From NCBI GenBank assembly GCA_002695065.1, contig NZNW01000151.1, positions 19,278 through 55,525 of the forward strand: a stretch of 36,248 nucleotides of DNA. Direction: 5' to 3'. The position numbers and the translations under genes were made by a program. The stretch is from Salinicola sp. (GTDB taxonomy: Bacteria; Pseudomonadota; Gammaproteobacteria; Pseudomonadales; Halomonadaceae). Positions 16,330 through 24,781 of the stretch are shown here, in pieces; the stretch's first letter is position 1, and each line of letters starts with the position of its first letter. A model generated the notes under the pieces. That model saw only the letters and a list, made by a program, of their open reading frames with translations, was not told the origin of the DNA and ran no database searches.

Positions 16330-17130
16330 TCCGACGGCGGCGCGCAGCGAGAACCCTCCGTCGACATTCAGGCTGACGCCGGTGACATATCGTGCCATGT
16401 CGGAGGCGAGAAACAGCGAGGCGTTGGCAACGTCCCAGGCATCCCCCATGAACCCCATGGGACATTGGCGATTGCGCTTCTCGATCATCGCCTCGGCATC
16501 ACCACCGTAGGCCGCCGTCAATGGCGCATGGATCATTGGCGTGTTCATGAGCCCAGGCAGTATGCAGTTGGCGCGGATGCCGTCGGCAGCATACTGAGCC
16601 GCCAGATTCTCGGTGAAGGCGACGATCGCCGCCTTGGAGGTGGTGTAGGCCGAGTAGGCGAAACCGATCCAGCGCAGCGCGGCAATCGAGGAGATATTCA
16701 CGATGCTTCCCGCGCCTTGCCGGCGCATGATCGGCAGTACGTGCTTGCAGATCAGAAAAACGCTGGTCTGATTGATTCGCAAGACACGCTCCCACTCCTC
16801 CTCCGACGTCTCCTCGGGACCTCCCGTGATGGCAATGCCCACGTTGTTGTGCAGCACATCGATACCCCCCAGATGCCCCATCGCGGCCTCGACCATTGCA
16901 ATGATGTCATCGGTTCGGCTCACGTCTGCCGCTACCGTTTCGCAGAATCCCCCTTCGGCCTGAATCAAGGCCTGGGTTGCGCGCGCCGCCTCCAGGTCGC
17001 GATCCACGGCGATCACGCGAGCACCTTCACGGGCGTAGGCCACAGCCGCTGCCTTGCCATTCCCCCAGCCCTCACCACAGGAGCCGGCCCCCACAACCAT
17101 AACGCGCCTGTCATTCAGCAACGCCTTCAT
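16327..17130 (-). CDS. Short-chain dehydrogenase/reductase (TRAP-linked operon)
   Basis: A 267-residue SDR. The cofactor loop reads VVGAGSCGEGWGNG, which departs from the usual TGxxxGIG and is longer. The rest is typical: VDRD after beta-2 (NAD preference), the NNVG motif, SSIAALRW...YTTSK catalytic serine, tyrosine and lysine, and VDGGFSL at the end. The start at 17130 has AGGAGG upstream; a further in-frame start upstream has none. It lies 69 bases downstream of a TRAP substrate-binding protein gene on the same strand, so both may be transcribed from the IclR-type operator near 18311. It probably oxidises or reduces the imported compound or an early intermediate. It shares only general SDR similarity with the SDR at 10854-11597. 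Confidence 0.9.
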   Translation of the reverse strand: MKALLNDRRVMVVGAGSCGEGWGNGKAAAVAYAREGARVIAVDRDLEAARATQALIQAEGGFCETVAADVSRTDDIIAMVEAAMGHLGGIDVLHNNVGIAITGGPEETSEEEWERVLRINQTSVFLICKHVLPIMRRQGAGSIVNISSIAALRWIGFAYSAYTTSKAAIVAFTENLAAQYAADGIRANCILPGLMNTPMIHAPLTAAYGGDAEAMIEKRNRQCPMGFMGDAWDVANASLFLASDMARYVTGVSLNVDGGFSLRAAVG

Positions 17131-17199
17131 GTTCGCCTCCTCGCAACTGTTGTGCACCGGCCGATGGACATGACGGCCGGCTCGATGCCCGATGCCGAG

Positions 17200-18210
17200 T
17201 CATTCAGCGTCACGCACCCCAGCTATGGTTTGCTCGAAACTTTCGACCAGCTCAGGGCCAACCTTCCGGGACCAGGAATCGAACGTCTGGCGCGTGGCCT
17301 GCTGAAAAGCCGCCAGCTCGGCATCCTCCAGCCGCGTGACCTTCATGCCATGCTCGACAAGGATGTCGTATCCGGACTCGGTCTGTTCGCGAGTGAGTGA
17401 TTTCTGATACGCCATCGCCTCCTCGGCGGCCTGGCGCATAGTCGTCTGCATATCGGGACTCCAGGACTCCCATTTCGCCCGACTGACGGCAAGGAAGGCG
17501 GGATCGTATGAGTAGTGCCAGTCGGTCAGGTAAGTCTGAACCTCGTAAATCCGCTGTGGCACGATGATGGCGCCGACAGGATTCTCCTGCCCATCGACCA
17601 CACCCTGCTGCAGCGCCGAGAAGGTTTCGGTCCACTGGATCTGCTGCGGGTTGGCACCCAGCTCATCCATGACGTCGATGAACATCGGACCGGCAACGCG
17701 AACCTTCATGCCGCGCAGATCGTCGGGCGAGGATACCGGCTTGACGCTGTTGGTCAGCTCGCGGAAACCGCTCTCCCCCCAGCCGAGCACGACCAGACCA
17801 TGCTCTGCCATGATCTGCTCCATCCGACGAGCCGGTTCGCCCTCGAGCGTGGCATCGACCTCGTCGTAGTTGCGATACAGGTAAGGCAGGGAGAAGACCG
17901 CCATTTCCGGTATCAACGGCGACACCGATATAGCGGTCGAGAGCACGAAGTCGATGTCCCCACGCCCCACCATTTCCGCCTGGCGCAATTGATCGCCGCC
18001 AGACAGCACCGCATTGCCGAATACACGAACCTGCATGTCACCGTTGGTCGCCTCATCGACTAGCTGCGCAAAACGCTCGGCGCCCATATTGCGGCTGGTG
18101 GAGTCACTGGTTTCACTGGACAGCCTGAGCGTTTCGGCACTGACTGCTGCCGACGCCACGAGAGTGGCGCAACCCAACGCAACGATCCAAGCCTGTCTGA
18201 ATACTGGCAT
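17200..18210 (-). CDS. dctP: TRAP transporter substrate-binding protein (DctP), copy 1
   Basis: A 336-residue periplasmic solute-binding protein of the DctP family, with a signal peptide ending near SAAVSAET. Conserved parts are GNAVLSGGDQLRQAEMVGRGDIDF, IPEMAVFSLPYL, the ligand-binding region SPDDLRGMKVRVAGPMFIDV, and NPQQIQWTETFSALQQGVVDGQENP. Such proteins bind a carboxylate through a conserved arginine, here probably in KVRVAG. The start at 18210 has AGGAG at good spacing; a longer frame to 18267 lacks a signal-like start. It diverges from a second, closely related DctP gene (18551) that has the membrane subunits behind it. No separate DctQM accompanies this copy, so it probably shares them. 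Confidence 0.93.
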   Translation of the reverse strand: MPVFRQAWIVALGCATLVASAAVSAETLRLSSETSDSTSRNMGAERFAQLVDEATNGDMQVRVFGNAVLSGGDQLRQAEMVGRGDIDFVLSTAISVSPLIPEMAVFSLPYLYRNYDEVDATLEGEPARRMEQIMAEHGLVVLGWGESGFRELTNSVKPVSSPDDLRGMKVRVAGPMFIDVMDELGANPQQIQWTETFSALQQGVVDGQENPVGAIIVPQRIYEVQTYLTDWHYSYDPAFLAVSRAKWESWSPDMQTTMRQAAEEAMAYQKSLTREQTESGYDILVEHGMKVTRLEDAELAAFQQATRQTFDSWSRKVGPELVESFEQTIAGVRDAE

Positions 18211-18310
18211 AACGATCTCCTGATCCTTCGAAAGTGGGTGCCGAGTCATGACCGACTCCCGGAGCATCGTGAACCCACACCCACCTCAGCAATACGACAT
18301 ATTAACTACA

Positions 18311-18325
18311 TTCCATTTTATGGAA
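18311..18325. promoter_or_regulatory. IclR-type operator 2, upstream of dctP copy 1
   Basis: TTCCATTTTATGGAA is a perfect 6-bp inverted repeat with a TTT spacer. It is the exact reverse complement of the core of the site before the thiolase gene (15398-15412). It lies about 100 bases upstream of the dctP copy 1 start, a plausible activation or repression position. Confidence 0.78.
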
Positions 18326-18517
18326 CAAAGAAAGCCCACGTCGTAGCGCCATGCAATGCCGAAACGTCGATAACAACGCCCCTGTCCATCGGGGAAACAA
18401 GCGTGTCATGACGCCGAATGAAGTGAAAAACTGGAAATAACTGGACGCTATTTACAACCATCGTCCAATTTCGCAGACAGGTGGCGTCAGTCACTCTTCG
18501 CTCAACAAGAAATAAAA

Positions 18518-18532
18518 TTCCACTTTGCGGAA
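18518..18532. promoter_or_regulatory. IclR-type operator 3, upstream of dctP copy 2
   Basis: TTCCACTTTGCGGAA matches the other two sites in TTCCA-N-TTT-N2-GGAA and is close to the classic IclR half-site pattern. It ends 18 bases before the dctP copy 2 ATG, a position where bound protein would block transcription initiation. Confidence 0.75.
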
Positions 18533-18550
18533 CATTAAAGGCGAACGACG

Positions 18551-19552
18551 ATGAAGCTCTCGATAATCCCGACGGCAGTCGCACTGTGCTTGGCGCTATC
18601 ATCCAACTTGGCTCAGGCGGAGACCTATCGCCTGACGCACAACACTTCCGATGCCACGTCCTGGCAAAAAGGCGCAGAGAAATTCAACGAGCTGCTGGCA
18701 CAGGCTTCCGATGGCGACATCGGCGTGCGCATCTTCCCCAATGCCGTGCTCTCCGGCGGCGACCAGATGAAGCAGTCGGAGATGGTGGGGCGTGGGGACA
18801 TCGATTTCGTCATCACCTCGGCCATCAATGTCACCCCGCTGATTCCGGAGATGGCGGTGTTCTCGCTCCCCTATCTGTTCACCGACTACGAACAGGTGGA
18901 TCGCGCCATCCAGGGCGAGCCGGGCGATGCCGTGAAGGATATCGCCCGGGATAAAGGTATCGAGATTCTCGCCTGGGGCGAGAACGGTTTCCGCGAGCTG
19001 ACCAACAGCGTCAAGCCGGTATCCTCGCCCGACGATCTGCGCGGCATGAAGATCCGCGTCGCCGGACCGATGTATATCGATGTGTTCGACGCGCTGGGCG
19101 CCAACCCGCAACAGATCCAGTGGACCGAAACCTTTTCGGCGCTCCAGCAGGGCGTGGTCGATGGGCAGGAGAACCCGGTGGGATCGATCATCGTGCCGCA
19201 GCGTCTCTACGAGGTGCAGGACTACCTCACCGAGTGGCACTACTCCTACGACCCGATCTTCGTCGGCGTCAGCGAACGACTCTGGAACAGCTGGGACGCC
19301 GACACGCAGTCCCTGGTACGAGACGCCGCCCAGCAGGCGATGGCCTACCAGCGAAACCTGGCCCGCGAGCAGACGAGCACCGGGGTGGACACACTGAAGC
19401 AGAACGGCATGGAGATCACCACGCTGGATGAAGATCAGCTTCAGGCCTTCCGGGATGCTACCAGCGACGTCTACGACCAGTGGGCAGCGCGCGTGGGTGA
19501 GGATCTGGTGCAGACCTTCGAGCAGTCGGTCGGCGAAGCGGACAGCCAGTAG
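18551..19552 (+). CDS. dctP: TRAP transporter substrate-binding protein (DctP), copy 2
   Basis: A 333-residue periplasmic binding protein with a signal peptide ending about SNLAQAET. It is a close paralogue of the divergent DctP at 17200-18210: the segments GFRELTNSVKPVSSPDDLRG and ANPQQIQWTETFSALQQGVV are identical in both. Differences are spread over the N-terminal signal region, the C-terminal helices and loops around the pocket. It heads a dctP-dctQ-dctM operon, so it is the main binding component. The ligand is probably a carboxylate, transported with Na+ symport, which suits a halophile. The start codon at 18551 has AAAGGCG upstream. Confidence 0.94.
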   Translation: MKLSIIPTAVALCLALSSNLAQAETYRLTHNTSDATSWQKGAEKFNELLAQASDGDIGVRIFPNAVLSGGDQMKQSEMVGRGDIDFVITSAINVTPLIPEMAVFSLPYLFTDYEQVDRAIQGEPGDAVKDIARDKGIEILAWGENGFRELTNSVKPVSSPDDLRGMKIRVAGPMYIDVFDALGANPQQIQWTETFSALQQGVVDGQENPVGSIIVPQRLYEVQDYLTEWHYSYDPIFVGVSERLWNSWDADTQSLVRDAAQQAMAYQRNLAREQTSTGVDTLKQNGMEITTLDEDQLQAFRDATSDVYDQWAARVGEDLVQTFEQSVGEADSQ

Positions 19553-19585
19553 CCGGGTGTCCAGGCAGAACGAGGGTGGAACATC

Positions 19586-20062
19586 ATGCGATCAGTCTGG
19601 CGCCATCTCGAGGAAGTCATCTGCGGCTGCGTGTTTCTCTGCATGACGCTACTGGGCTTCATCAATGTCGCGGTACGTAATCTCACCAACTACTCGCTGG
19701 CATCGACCCAGGAGCTGATCATCAACGGCATGGTGCTGCTGACGGTCTTCGGCGCGGCGATCGCCGCGAAGAAAGGACAGCACCTCGCGGTCACGGTGTT
19801 CTACGACCTCGTTCCCGCTTCCTTTAAGCGGGCTCTGGTCGTCCTGTCGACGCTGTTGATCATTGCGACCCTGGCGCTATGCACGCTGTTCACGGTGACG
19901 CTGCTGAGCCACCAATTCACCAGCGGCGTCGTTTCCAGCGCGCTGCAGATACCGCAGTGGTACTACACGCTGATCGTGCCGCTGGGGTTCCTCATGCTGA
20001 TGATCCGCCAGCTCGAGCTGGCCATCGCCGAATTCCGACGGCCGGGAGACGCCTCATGCTAG
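19586..20062 (+). CDS. dctQ: TRAP transporter small membrane subunit (DctQ)
   Basis: A 158-residue protein with four transmembrane segments (about residues 10-30, 45-62, 82-106 and 122-145), the standard DctQ layout. The conserved EL motif region (STQELIINGMVLLTVFGAAIAAKKGQHLAV) is present. It forms the scaffold linking the binding protein to the DctM channel. The start at 19586 has GAGGGTGG upstream. Its last codons overlap the start of dctM by seven bases, which shows translational coupling. Confidence 0.93.
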   Translation: MRSVWRHLEEVICGCVFLCMTLLGFINVAVRNLTNYSLASTQELIINGMVLLTVFGAAIAAKKGQHLAVTVFYDLVPASFKRALVVLSTLLIIATLALCTLFTVTLLSHQFTSGVVSSALQIPQWYYTLIVPLGFLMLMIRQLELAIAEFRRPGDASC

Positions 20063-21381
20063 ACCTCTCAGCCGGTACGCAGATGATCATCCTGTTCTTC
20101 GTGCTGGTCCTCATTCGTGTCCCGGTGGCATTCAGCCTGGCGCTCTCCGCGATGGCCGCCATGTACGTGATGGGCTTCGGCCTCGACATGGTCGGTGACC
20201 TGATCGTCTCCGGCATCGCCAAGTACTCGCTGCTGGCCATTCCGTTCTTCATCCTCGCCGGCAACATCATGGGTATCACCGGCATTGCCGAGAAGATGAT
20301 CAACTTCTTCCGCACACTGGTGGGCGGTCTTCCGGGTGGGATGGGGCTGGTCGGCACCGTCGTCTGCCTGTTCTGGGGAGCGGTCAGCGGCTCAGGGCCG
20401 GCGTCGGTGGCGGCGATCGGGCCGCTGATCATTCGCGGCATGGTCGCCGACGGCTACTCCCGCGCCTTCGCGGCGGGCCTGGGCTGGACGGGCGCCGCCC
20501 TGTCCCTGATCATTCCGCCGTCGATCGGCCTGGTGATCTACGGGATTCTGGCGGGCACGTCCATTTCGGACCTGTTCCTGGCCGCCATTCTGCCGGGCTT
20601 GATGCTTGGCGTGCTGATGCTCTGCGCACTGCCGTTCGCCAAACTGATGCCCCCGCCGACAGCCGGCGAAAGCGCAGCGGCAGACACCTCCTTTCGACGG
20701 GTAGTGGAACGAGGAGACGGGCAACCCTACGCCAAACGTCTATTACGCTCGTTCCGTGAAGCCTTCTGGGGTCTGCTCACCCCCGTCGTCATTCTCGGCG
20801 GTATCTACGGCGGGCTGTTCACGCCCACCGAGGCGGCCATCGTGGCGACGGTATTCGCCATGTTCGTCGGCTTCTTCATCTATCGCACACTCAGCCTGCG
20901 CTCGTTGTTCGCCTGCGTGGCGGAATCGGCAGGGTCATCGGCGGTGGTCATGCTGGTCGTGGCGTTCGCCAGCCTCTTCGGTTGGGTAGTGGTCGTGGAC
21001 GGGCTGGTCAGCGACTACTCCGATGCCCTGCTCGGCGTGAGCCAGAGCCCTTGGGTCATCGTCCTGATGATGATGATCATTCTGCTGCTGGCCGGCATGT
21101 TCATGGACGCCATCACCATCATGTTCATCACCCTGCCGATCTTCATGCCGGTGGTTCAGCAGCTAGGGCTCGATCCGACCTGGTTTGGCGTGGCGCTGAT
21201 GACGGCGCTCTCCATCGGCCTCATCACCCCACCGGTGGGCATCAACCTGTTCGTGGCGGCCAATATCACCGGCCTGCCATTGGGGCGTATCGCCCGAGGC
21301 GTCGTCCCTTTCCTGATCGTCTCTTTGATCGGCTTGCTGATCGTGACCTACGTGCCGGCCATCTCGCTGATTGCGCTGTAA
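20056..21381 (+). CDS. dctM: TRAP transporter large membrane subunit (DctM)
   Basis: A 441-residue inner-membrane transporter with about 12 hydrophobic segments. It carries typical DctM features: IRVPVAFSLALSA, SLLAIPFFILAGNIMG, GAVSGSGPASVAAIG, PPSIGLVIYGILAGTS, FTPTEAAIVA, and ITPPVGINLFVAANI near the end. It is the Na+-coupled carboxylate symport subunit. The start at 20056 lies inside the dctQ 3' end; the frame is open further upstream only because of the overlap. A perfect hairpin follows at 21399-21420, closing the operon. Confidence 0.95.
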   Translation: MLDLSAGTQMIILFFVLVLIRVPVAFSLALSAMAAMYVMGFGLDMVGDLIVSGIAKYSLLAIPFFILAGNIMGITGIAEKMINFFRTLVGGLPGGMGLVGTVVCLFWGAVSGSGPASVAAIGPLIIRGMVADGYSRAFAAGLGWTGAALSLIIPPSIGLVIYGILAGTSISDLFLAAILPGLMLGVLMLCALPFAKLMPPPTAGESAAADTSFRRVVERGDGQPYAKRLLRSFREAFWGLLTPVVILGGIYGGLFTPTEAAIVATVFAMFVGFFIYRTLSLRSLFACVAESAGSSAVVMLVVAFASLFGWVVVVDGLVSDYSDALLGVSQSPWVIVLMMMIILLLAGMFMDAITIMFITLPIFMPVVQQLGLDPTWFGVALMTALSIGLITPPVGINLFVAANITGLPLGRIARGVVPFLIVSLIGLLIVTYVPAISLIAL

Positions 21382-21398
21382 GCCCATCGATCGGAACA

Positions 21399-21420
21399 AC
21401 GCCGGCCATGAGGCCGGCGT
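21399..21420. terminator. Hairpin after the TRAP operon
   Basis: ACGCCGGCC-ATGA-GGCCGGCGT is a perfect 9-bp stem with a 4-base loop, 18 bases after the dctM stop. A short T-run (CGTCGTTTCG) follows on the plus strand, so it is probably a rho-independent terminator for the TRAP operon. The 125 bases after it, up to the convergent gene at 21547, hold no gene. Confidence 0.7.
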
Positions 21421-21546
21421 CGTCGTTTCGCAGTCGCTGGTCACGCTCGCGCTTGGCGTCGCTCTCTCCGCCGTGCACTCCACGCCCCTCTATCCGTCAG
21501 GCATTTCGTGCCGTTCTACATCACGCGCTTCGCACCTTTCTCTCTG

Positions 21547-23772
21547 TCATGCACTCCGTGCCTGGGGCACGTCGTCCATCAGCTTGTCGAGGGTGATCGG
21601 CAGTTCGCGGATGCGCTTGCCGGTGGCGTGATGGACCGCGTTGGCGATGGCGGCCGCCAAGCCGGTGACACCGATCTCGCCGATGCCGCGGGCGCCGTAT
21701 TCGTTGAACGCCAGGTCCGGATGGTCGAGCAGGATCACGTCGATCTCCGGCTGGTCGGCGTGCACCGGCACCACGTATTCGGCGTAGTCGTTGTTGACCG
21801 GGCGGGCGTTGCGCTCGTCATATTCGGTGGCCTCGAACAGCCCCATGCCGATGCCCATCACCACGGCGCCTTCGACCTGATTGCGCGCGGTGGTTTCGTT
21901 GATCACGCGGCCCACGTCGATGGCGCTGACGACCCGTGCAACGCGCAGACGCGAGATACCCGGATCCCAGCGCACCTCGACGAAATGGGCGCCGAAGGAG
22001 CGGTAGGAGTATTTCGAGTCGGCCGCCTCGGTATGCGCTTCCCCATCGGCGCTGCCGTAGCGACCGGCTTCCAGAATGTCGGCAAAGCTCACCTGCTTGC
22101 CGTCGGCGCTGCGCAGGCCGCCGTCCGTGACTTCCAGATCGTCGCCGGACGCCCCGGCGAAGACGCCGTTGCTGCCGGTGGCATAGCGCTTGATCTCGTC
22201 GAGGGCGTTGCGCGCCGCCCCGGCGATGGCCGGCAGCGTGGTCGCCGTCGCCCAGGAGCCGCCGGAAACCGGCCCGTCCGGATAGGAGGAGTCCCCCAGC
22301 TTGATGGTGATGCGATCGATGGGGATGCCGGTCACATCGCTGACCGCCTGGGCGACGATGGTGTAGGTACCGGTGCCGATATCCTGGGTGGCGCAGGAGG
22401 CAAACGCCGTGCCGTCGGCACGGATCGAGACCCGCGCGTCGCAGGGGCGTTTCAGCGCTTCCCAGTTGCACGCGGCCATGCCGTAGCCGACGATTTCGCG
22501 GCCCTTGCGCATGCTGCCGATCTCGGGATTGCGGTCGGCCCAGCCAAACTTCTCCGCCGCCCGGTTCGTCGCTTCGACGATATGGTTGCTGGAGAAATCC
22601 AGATCCTGGCTCTCGTCGCGCTCGGCGTAGTTGTCGAGCCGGAACTGCACCGGGTCGACACCGGCAGCGTCGGCCATCTCGTCGACCGCCGACTCCAGCG
22701 CGAACAGCCCCGGCGCGGCGCCCGGTGCGCGCATCGAGGTGGGCGTGCCGCGATTCACCTGGGTGGTCTCGTGGCTGACCGTGAGGTTGGGACAGCTGTA
22801 GAGGCTCTTGGTCACGCTGCCGCAGGTCTCGACGTACTGGTCGGTATAGGACGTGGTGTTGATCGACTCGTGACGCAGCGACACCAGCTTGCCGTTGTCG
22901 TCCGTCGCCAGGCGCAGGCGCTGACGCGTTTCCGGCCGATGCCCGGTGGTGGTGAACATCTGCTGGCGCGGCACCACGAGCTGCACCGGGCGCCCGAGTT
23001 CCCGGGACACCGCCGCCGTGGCGATGGCGTGCGGCCAGGTCCACAGCTTGCTGCCGAAACCGGAGCCGATGTAGGGCGCGTGCACGGTGATCCGCTCCGG
23101 CGGAATGGCGAAGATCTTGGAGAGCGCGTTGCGTGCCACCACCACACCCTGGGACGCATCGAAGATCGTCAGCTCGTCGTTGTCCCACCACGCCGTGGAA
23201 GCGTGCATCTCCATGGGATTGTGGGTCTCCACCGGCGTGCGATAGGTCACGTCGATGGTGGTCGCCGCGCTATCGAACGCCGAGGCCGCGTCACCGCGAT
23301 CGTGATTGCCACTGCCGGCCTGGGTGCCGTTGGCCTCGACGCCCTGGTCGAGATTGGCCACGGCCTGGTCGGTCGAGTAGGTCACCTTGACACGTCGCGC
23401 CGCGGCCCGGGCGTTCTCGAAGGTGTCCGCGATCACCAGTGCCACGAACTGCCCTTCGTAGTAGACGCGTTCGTCCTCGAACGGCAGCCGGGTCTCCTCG
23501 ACCTTGTTGCCCTGGGCGAAGCTCGATGGCGTGTGGTACAGCGTCGGGAAGTGGCTGTGGTGGAAGATATCGATGACGCCCGGCATCTTGCGGGCCTCGT
23601 CGACGCTCAGTTGCGAGACCTTGCCGCTGGCAACGGTACTGAAGACGCCGTAGCCGTAGGCCAGGTTGGGCGGCAGGTTGTCGGCGGCATAGTTGGCGCG
23701 GCCGGAGAGCTTGTCCGGGCCGTCGATACGCGGCACGCCGGCGCCGATGATGCTCTGCTGTTTGTCGCTCAT
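21547..23772 (-). CDS. paoC: Molybdenum hydroxylase large subunit (PaoC type), operon 2
   Basis: A 741-residue molybdenum-cofactor subunit, a paralogue of the large subunit at 4310-6544. It shows PRIDGPDKLSGRANYAAD, GSGFGSKLWTWPHA, SMRAPGAAPGLFALE, CATQDIGTGTYTIVAQA and the catalytic GIGE motif (glutamate at about residue 699). It has no signal peptide of its own. In E. coli PaoABC the complex is exported folded, using the Tat signal of PaoA, and the same is expected here. The start at 23772 has GAGGAGA upstream; an earlier TTG lies before that site and is rejected. It lies 22 bases after the FAD subunit. By family it should oxidise aldehydes, perhaps aromatic ones; the substrate is not proven. 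Confidence 0.93.
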   Translation of the reverse strand: MSDKQQSIIGAGVPRIDGPDKLSGRANYAADNLPPNLAYGYGVFSTVASGKVSQLSVDEARKMPGVIDIFHHSHFPTLYHTPSSFAQGNKVEETRLPFEDERVYYEGQFVALVIADTFENARAAARRVKVTYSTDQAVANLDQGVEANGTQAGSGNHDRGDAASAFDSAATTIDVTYRTPVETHNPMEMHASTAWWDNDELTIFDASQGVVVARNALSKIFAIPPERITVHAPYIGSGFGSKLWTWPHAIATAAVSRELGRPVQLVVPRQQMFTTTGHRPETRQRLRLATDDNGKLVSLRHESINTTSYTDQYVETCGSVTKSLYSCPNLTVSHETTQVNRGTPTSMRAPGAAPGLFALESAVDEMADAAGVDPVQFRLDNYAERDESQDLDFSSNHIVEATNRAAEKFGWADRNPEIGSMRKGREIVGYGMAACNWEALKRPCDARVSIRADGTAFASCATQDIGTGTYTIVAQAVSDVTGIPIDRITIKLGDSSYPDGPVSGGSWATATTLPAIAGAARNALDEIKRYATGSNGVFAGASGDDLEVTDGGLRSADGKQVSFADILEAGRYGSADGEAHTEAADSKYSYRSFGAHFVEVRWDPGISRLRVARVVSAIDVGRVINETTARNQVEGAVVMGIGMGLFEATEYDERNARPVNNDYAEYVVPVHADQPEIDVILLDHPDLAFNEYGARGIGEIGVTGLAAAIANAVHHATGKRIRELPITLDKLMDDVPQARSA

Positions 23773-23794
23773 GTTCGATTCTCCTCGCAAGCAA

Positions 23795-24781
23795 TCAGGC
23801 GGCGGTCAGATCGGAAAGATTGCGCACGATGGCCTGCTGGCCGAGCGGAATCTTGTAGCCGTTGTGGGCGTAGGCGATGGCATTCTCGAAAGCGAGCTTT
23901 GCGGCGTCGGCAAAGAGCTGCTCGCTCGCGGTCTTTCCCTTGAGCGCCGCCTCCACCTCCGGCGCGCGCCAGGGCTTGGTGCCCACGCCGCCCATGGCCA
24001 CGCGGGCCTCGCGGATGGTGTTGCCATCCATCCGCACGATCACCGCGCTGGAGGCGAGGGCGAACTGATACGACTGGCGATCGCGCAGCTTGAGATAGCC
24101 CGACCGGCTGCCCTCGAGCGGCGCGTCGAGGATGACGTGGGTGATCAGCTCGCCCGGTTCCAGCGCGTGTTCGCGTTCCGGCGTATCGCCGGGCAGCAGA
24201 TGGAAGTCGGCGAAGTCGATCTCGCGGGTGCCTTCCGGCCCCTGAACCTCGACGGTGGCGCCGATCGCGGCCATCGCCACGCACATATCCGAAGGGTGGG
24301 TGGCGATGCAGGCGTCGCTGGTGCCGAGCACCGCGTGAACGGTGCGGTTGACGCCGCCGATCGCCGCGCAGCCGCTGCCCGGTTCGCGCTTGTTGCAGGC
24401 GGAGACCCCATCTCGGAAATAGGGGCAGCGCACCCGCTGCATGATGTTGCCGCCGGTGGTGGCCTTGTTGCGCAGCTGGGTCGAGGCGCCGGCCAGCAGG
24501 GCCTGGGACAGCACGGCGTAGTTCTCGACCACGCGCGCGTCCCGCGCCAGGGCGGTGTTGGTCACCATCGCACCAATGCGCAGGCGGCCATCGTCGAGGC
24601 GCTCGATCTCGTCGAGGGCGACACCGTTGATGTCGACGATCTTGTCGGGCTGCATGACGTCGAGCTTGACCAGATCCAGCAATGTGGTGCCACCGGCCAG
24701 GAACGAGACGGCGCGGTCGCTGCCGTGGGCGGCGACCGCCTGCTGCGCGCTGTCGGCGCGGGCGTATTCGAAATGTCTCAT
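23795..24781 (-). CDS. paoB: Molybdenum hydroxylase FAD subunit with extra 4Fe-4S site (PaoB type), operon 2
   Basis: A 328-residue FAD subunit. It has FLAGGTTLLDLVKLD, AGASTQLRNKATTGGN, and the cysteine insertion with C119, C129, C138 and C158 (RCPYF, ACNKR, GSGCA, DACIATHPSDMC). The spacing closely matches that of E. coli PaoB and of the paralogue in operon 1. The start at 24781 overlaps the small-subunit stop by ATGA. It would sit between the 2Fe-2S centres of PaoA and an external electron acceptor. As in operon 1, no separate accessory gene for cofactor insertion follows. Confidence 0.93.
   Translation of the reverse strand: MRHFEYARADSAQQAVAAHGSDRAVSFLAGGTTLLDLVKLDVMQPDKIVDINGVALDEIERLDDGRLRIGAMVTNTALARDARVVENYAVLSQALLAGASTQLRNKATTGGNIMQRVRCPYFRDGVSACNKREPGSGCAAIGGVNRTVHAVLGTSDACIATHPSDMCVAMAAIGATVEVQGPEGTREIDFADFHLLPGDTPEREHALEPGELITHVILDAPLEGSRSGYLKLRDRQSYQFALASSAVIVRMDGNTIREARVAMGGVGTKPWRAPEVEAALKGKTASEQLFADAAKLAFENAIAYAHNGYKIPLGQQAIVRNLSDLTAA

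Larger units (their letters stand above)
18211..18550. promoter_or_regulatory. Divergent promoter region between the two dctP genes
   Basis: This 340-base region contains no gene. It separates two divergent TRAP operons and carries two IclR-type palindromes, one about 100 bases upstream of dctP copy 1 and one 18 bases upstream of dctP copy 2. Much of it is clearly more AT-rich than the surrounding genes. Exact -35/-10 boxes cannot be assigned with confidence. Confidence 0.7.

Noticed and set aside
21421-21546. Possible repeat family or remnant gene between the TRAP operon and paoC
   Set aside because: Short strings such as TTCGTGCC and CTCCGTGCC recur loosely, but no unit is regular enough to define a repeat, and no coding frame is supported.
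21508-23943. 811-codon open frame on the plus strand opposite paoC
   Set aside because: It is an antisense shadow caused by high GC. The minus-strand frame has all molybdenum hydroxylase motifs and a good ribosome site.
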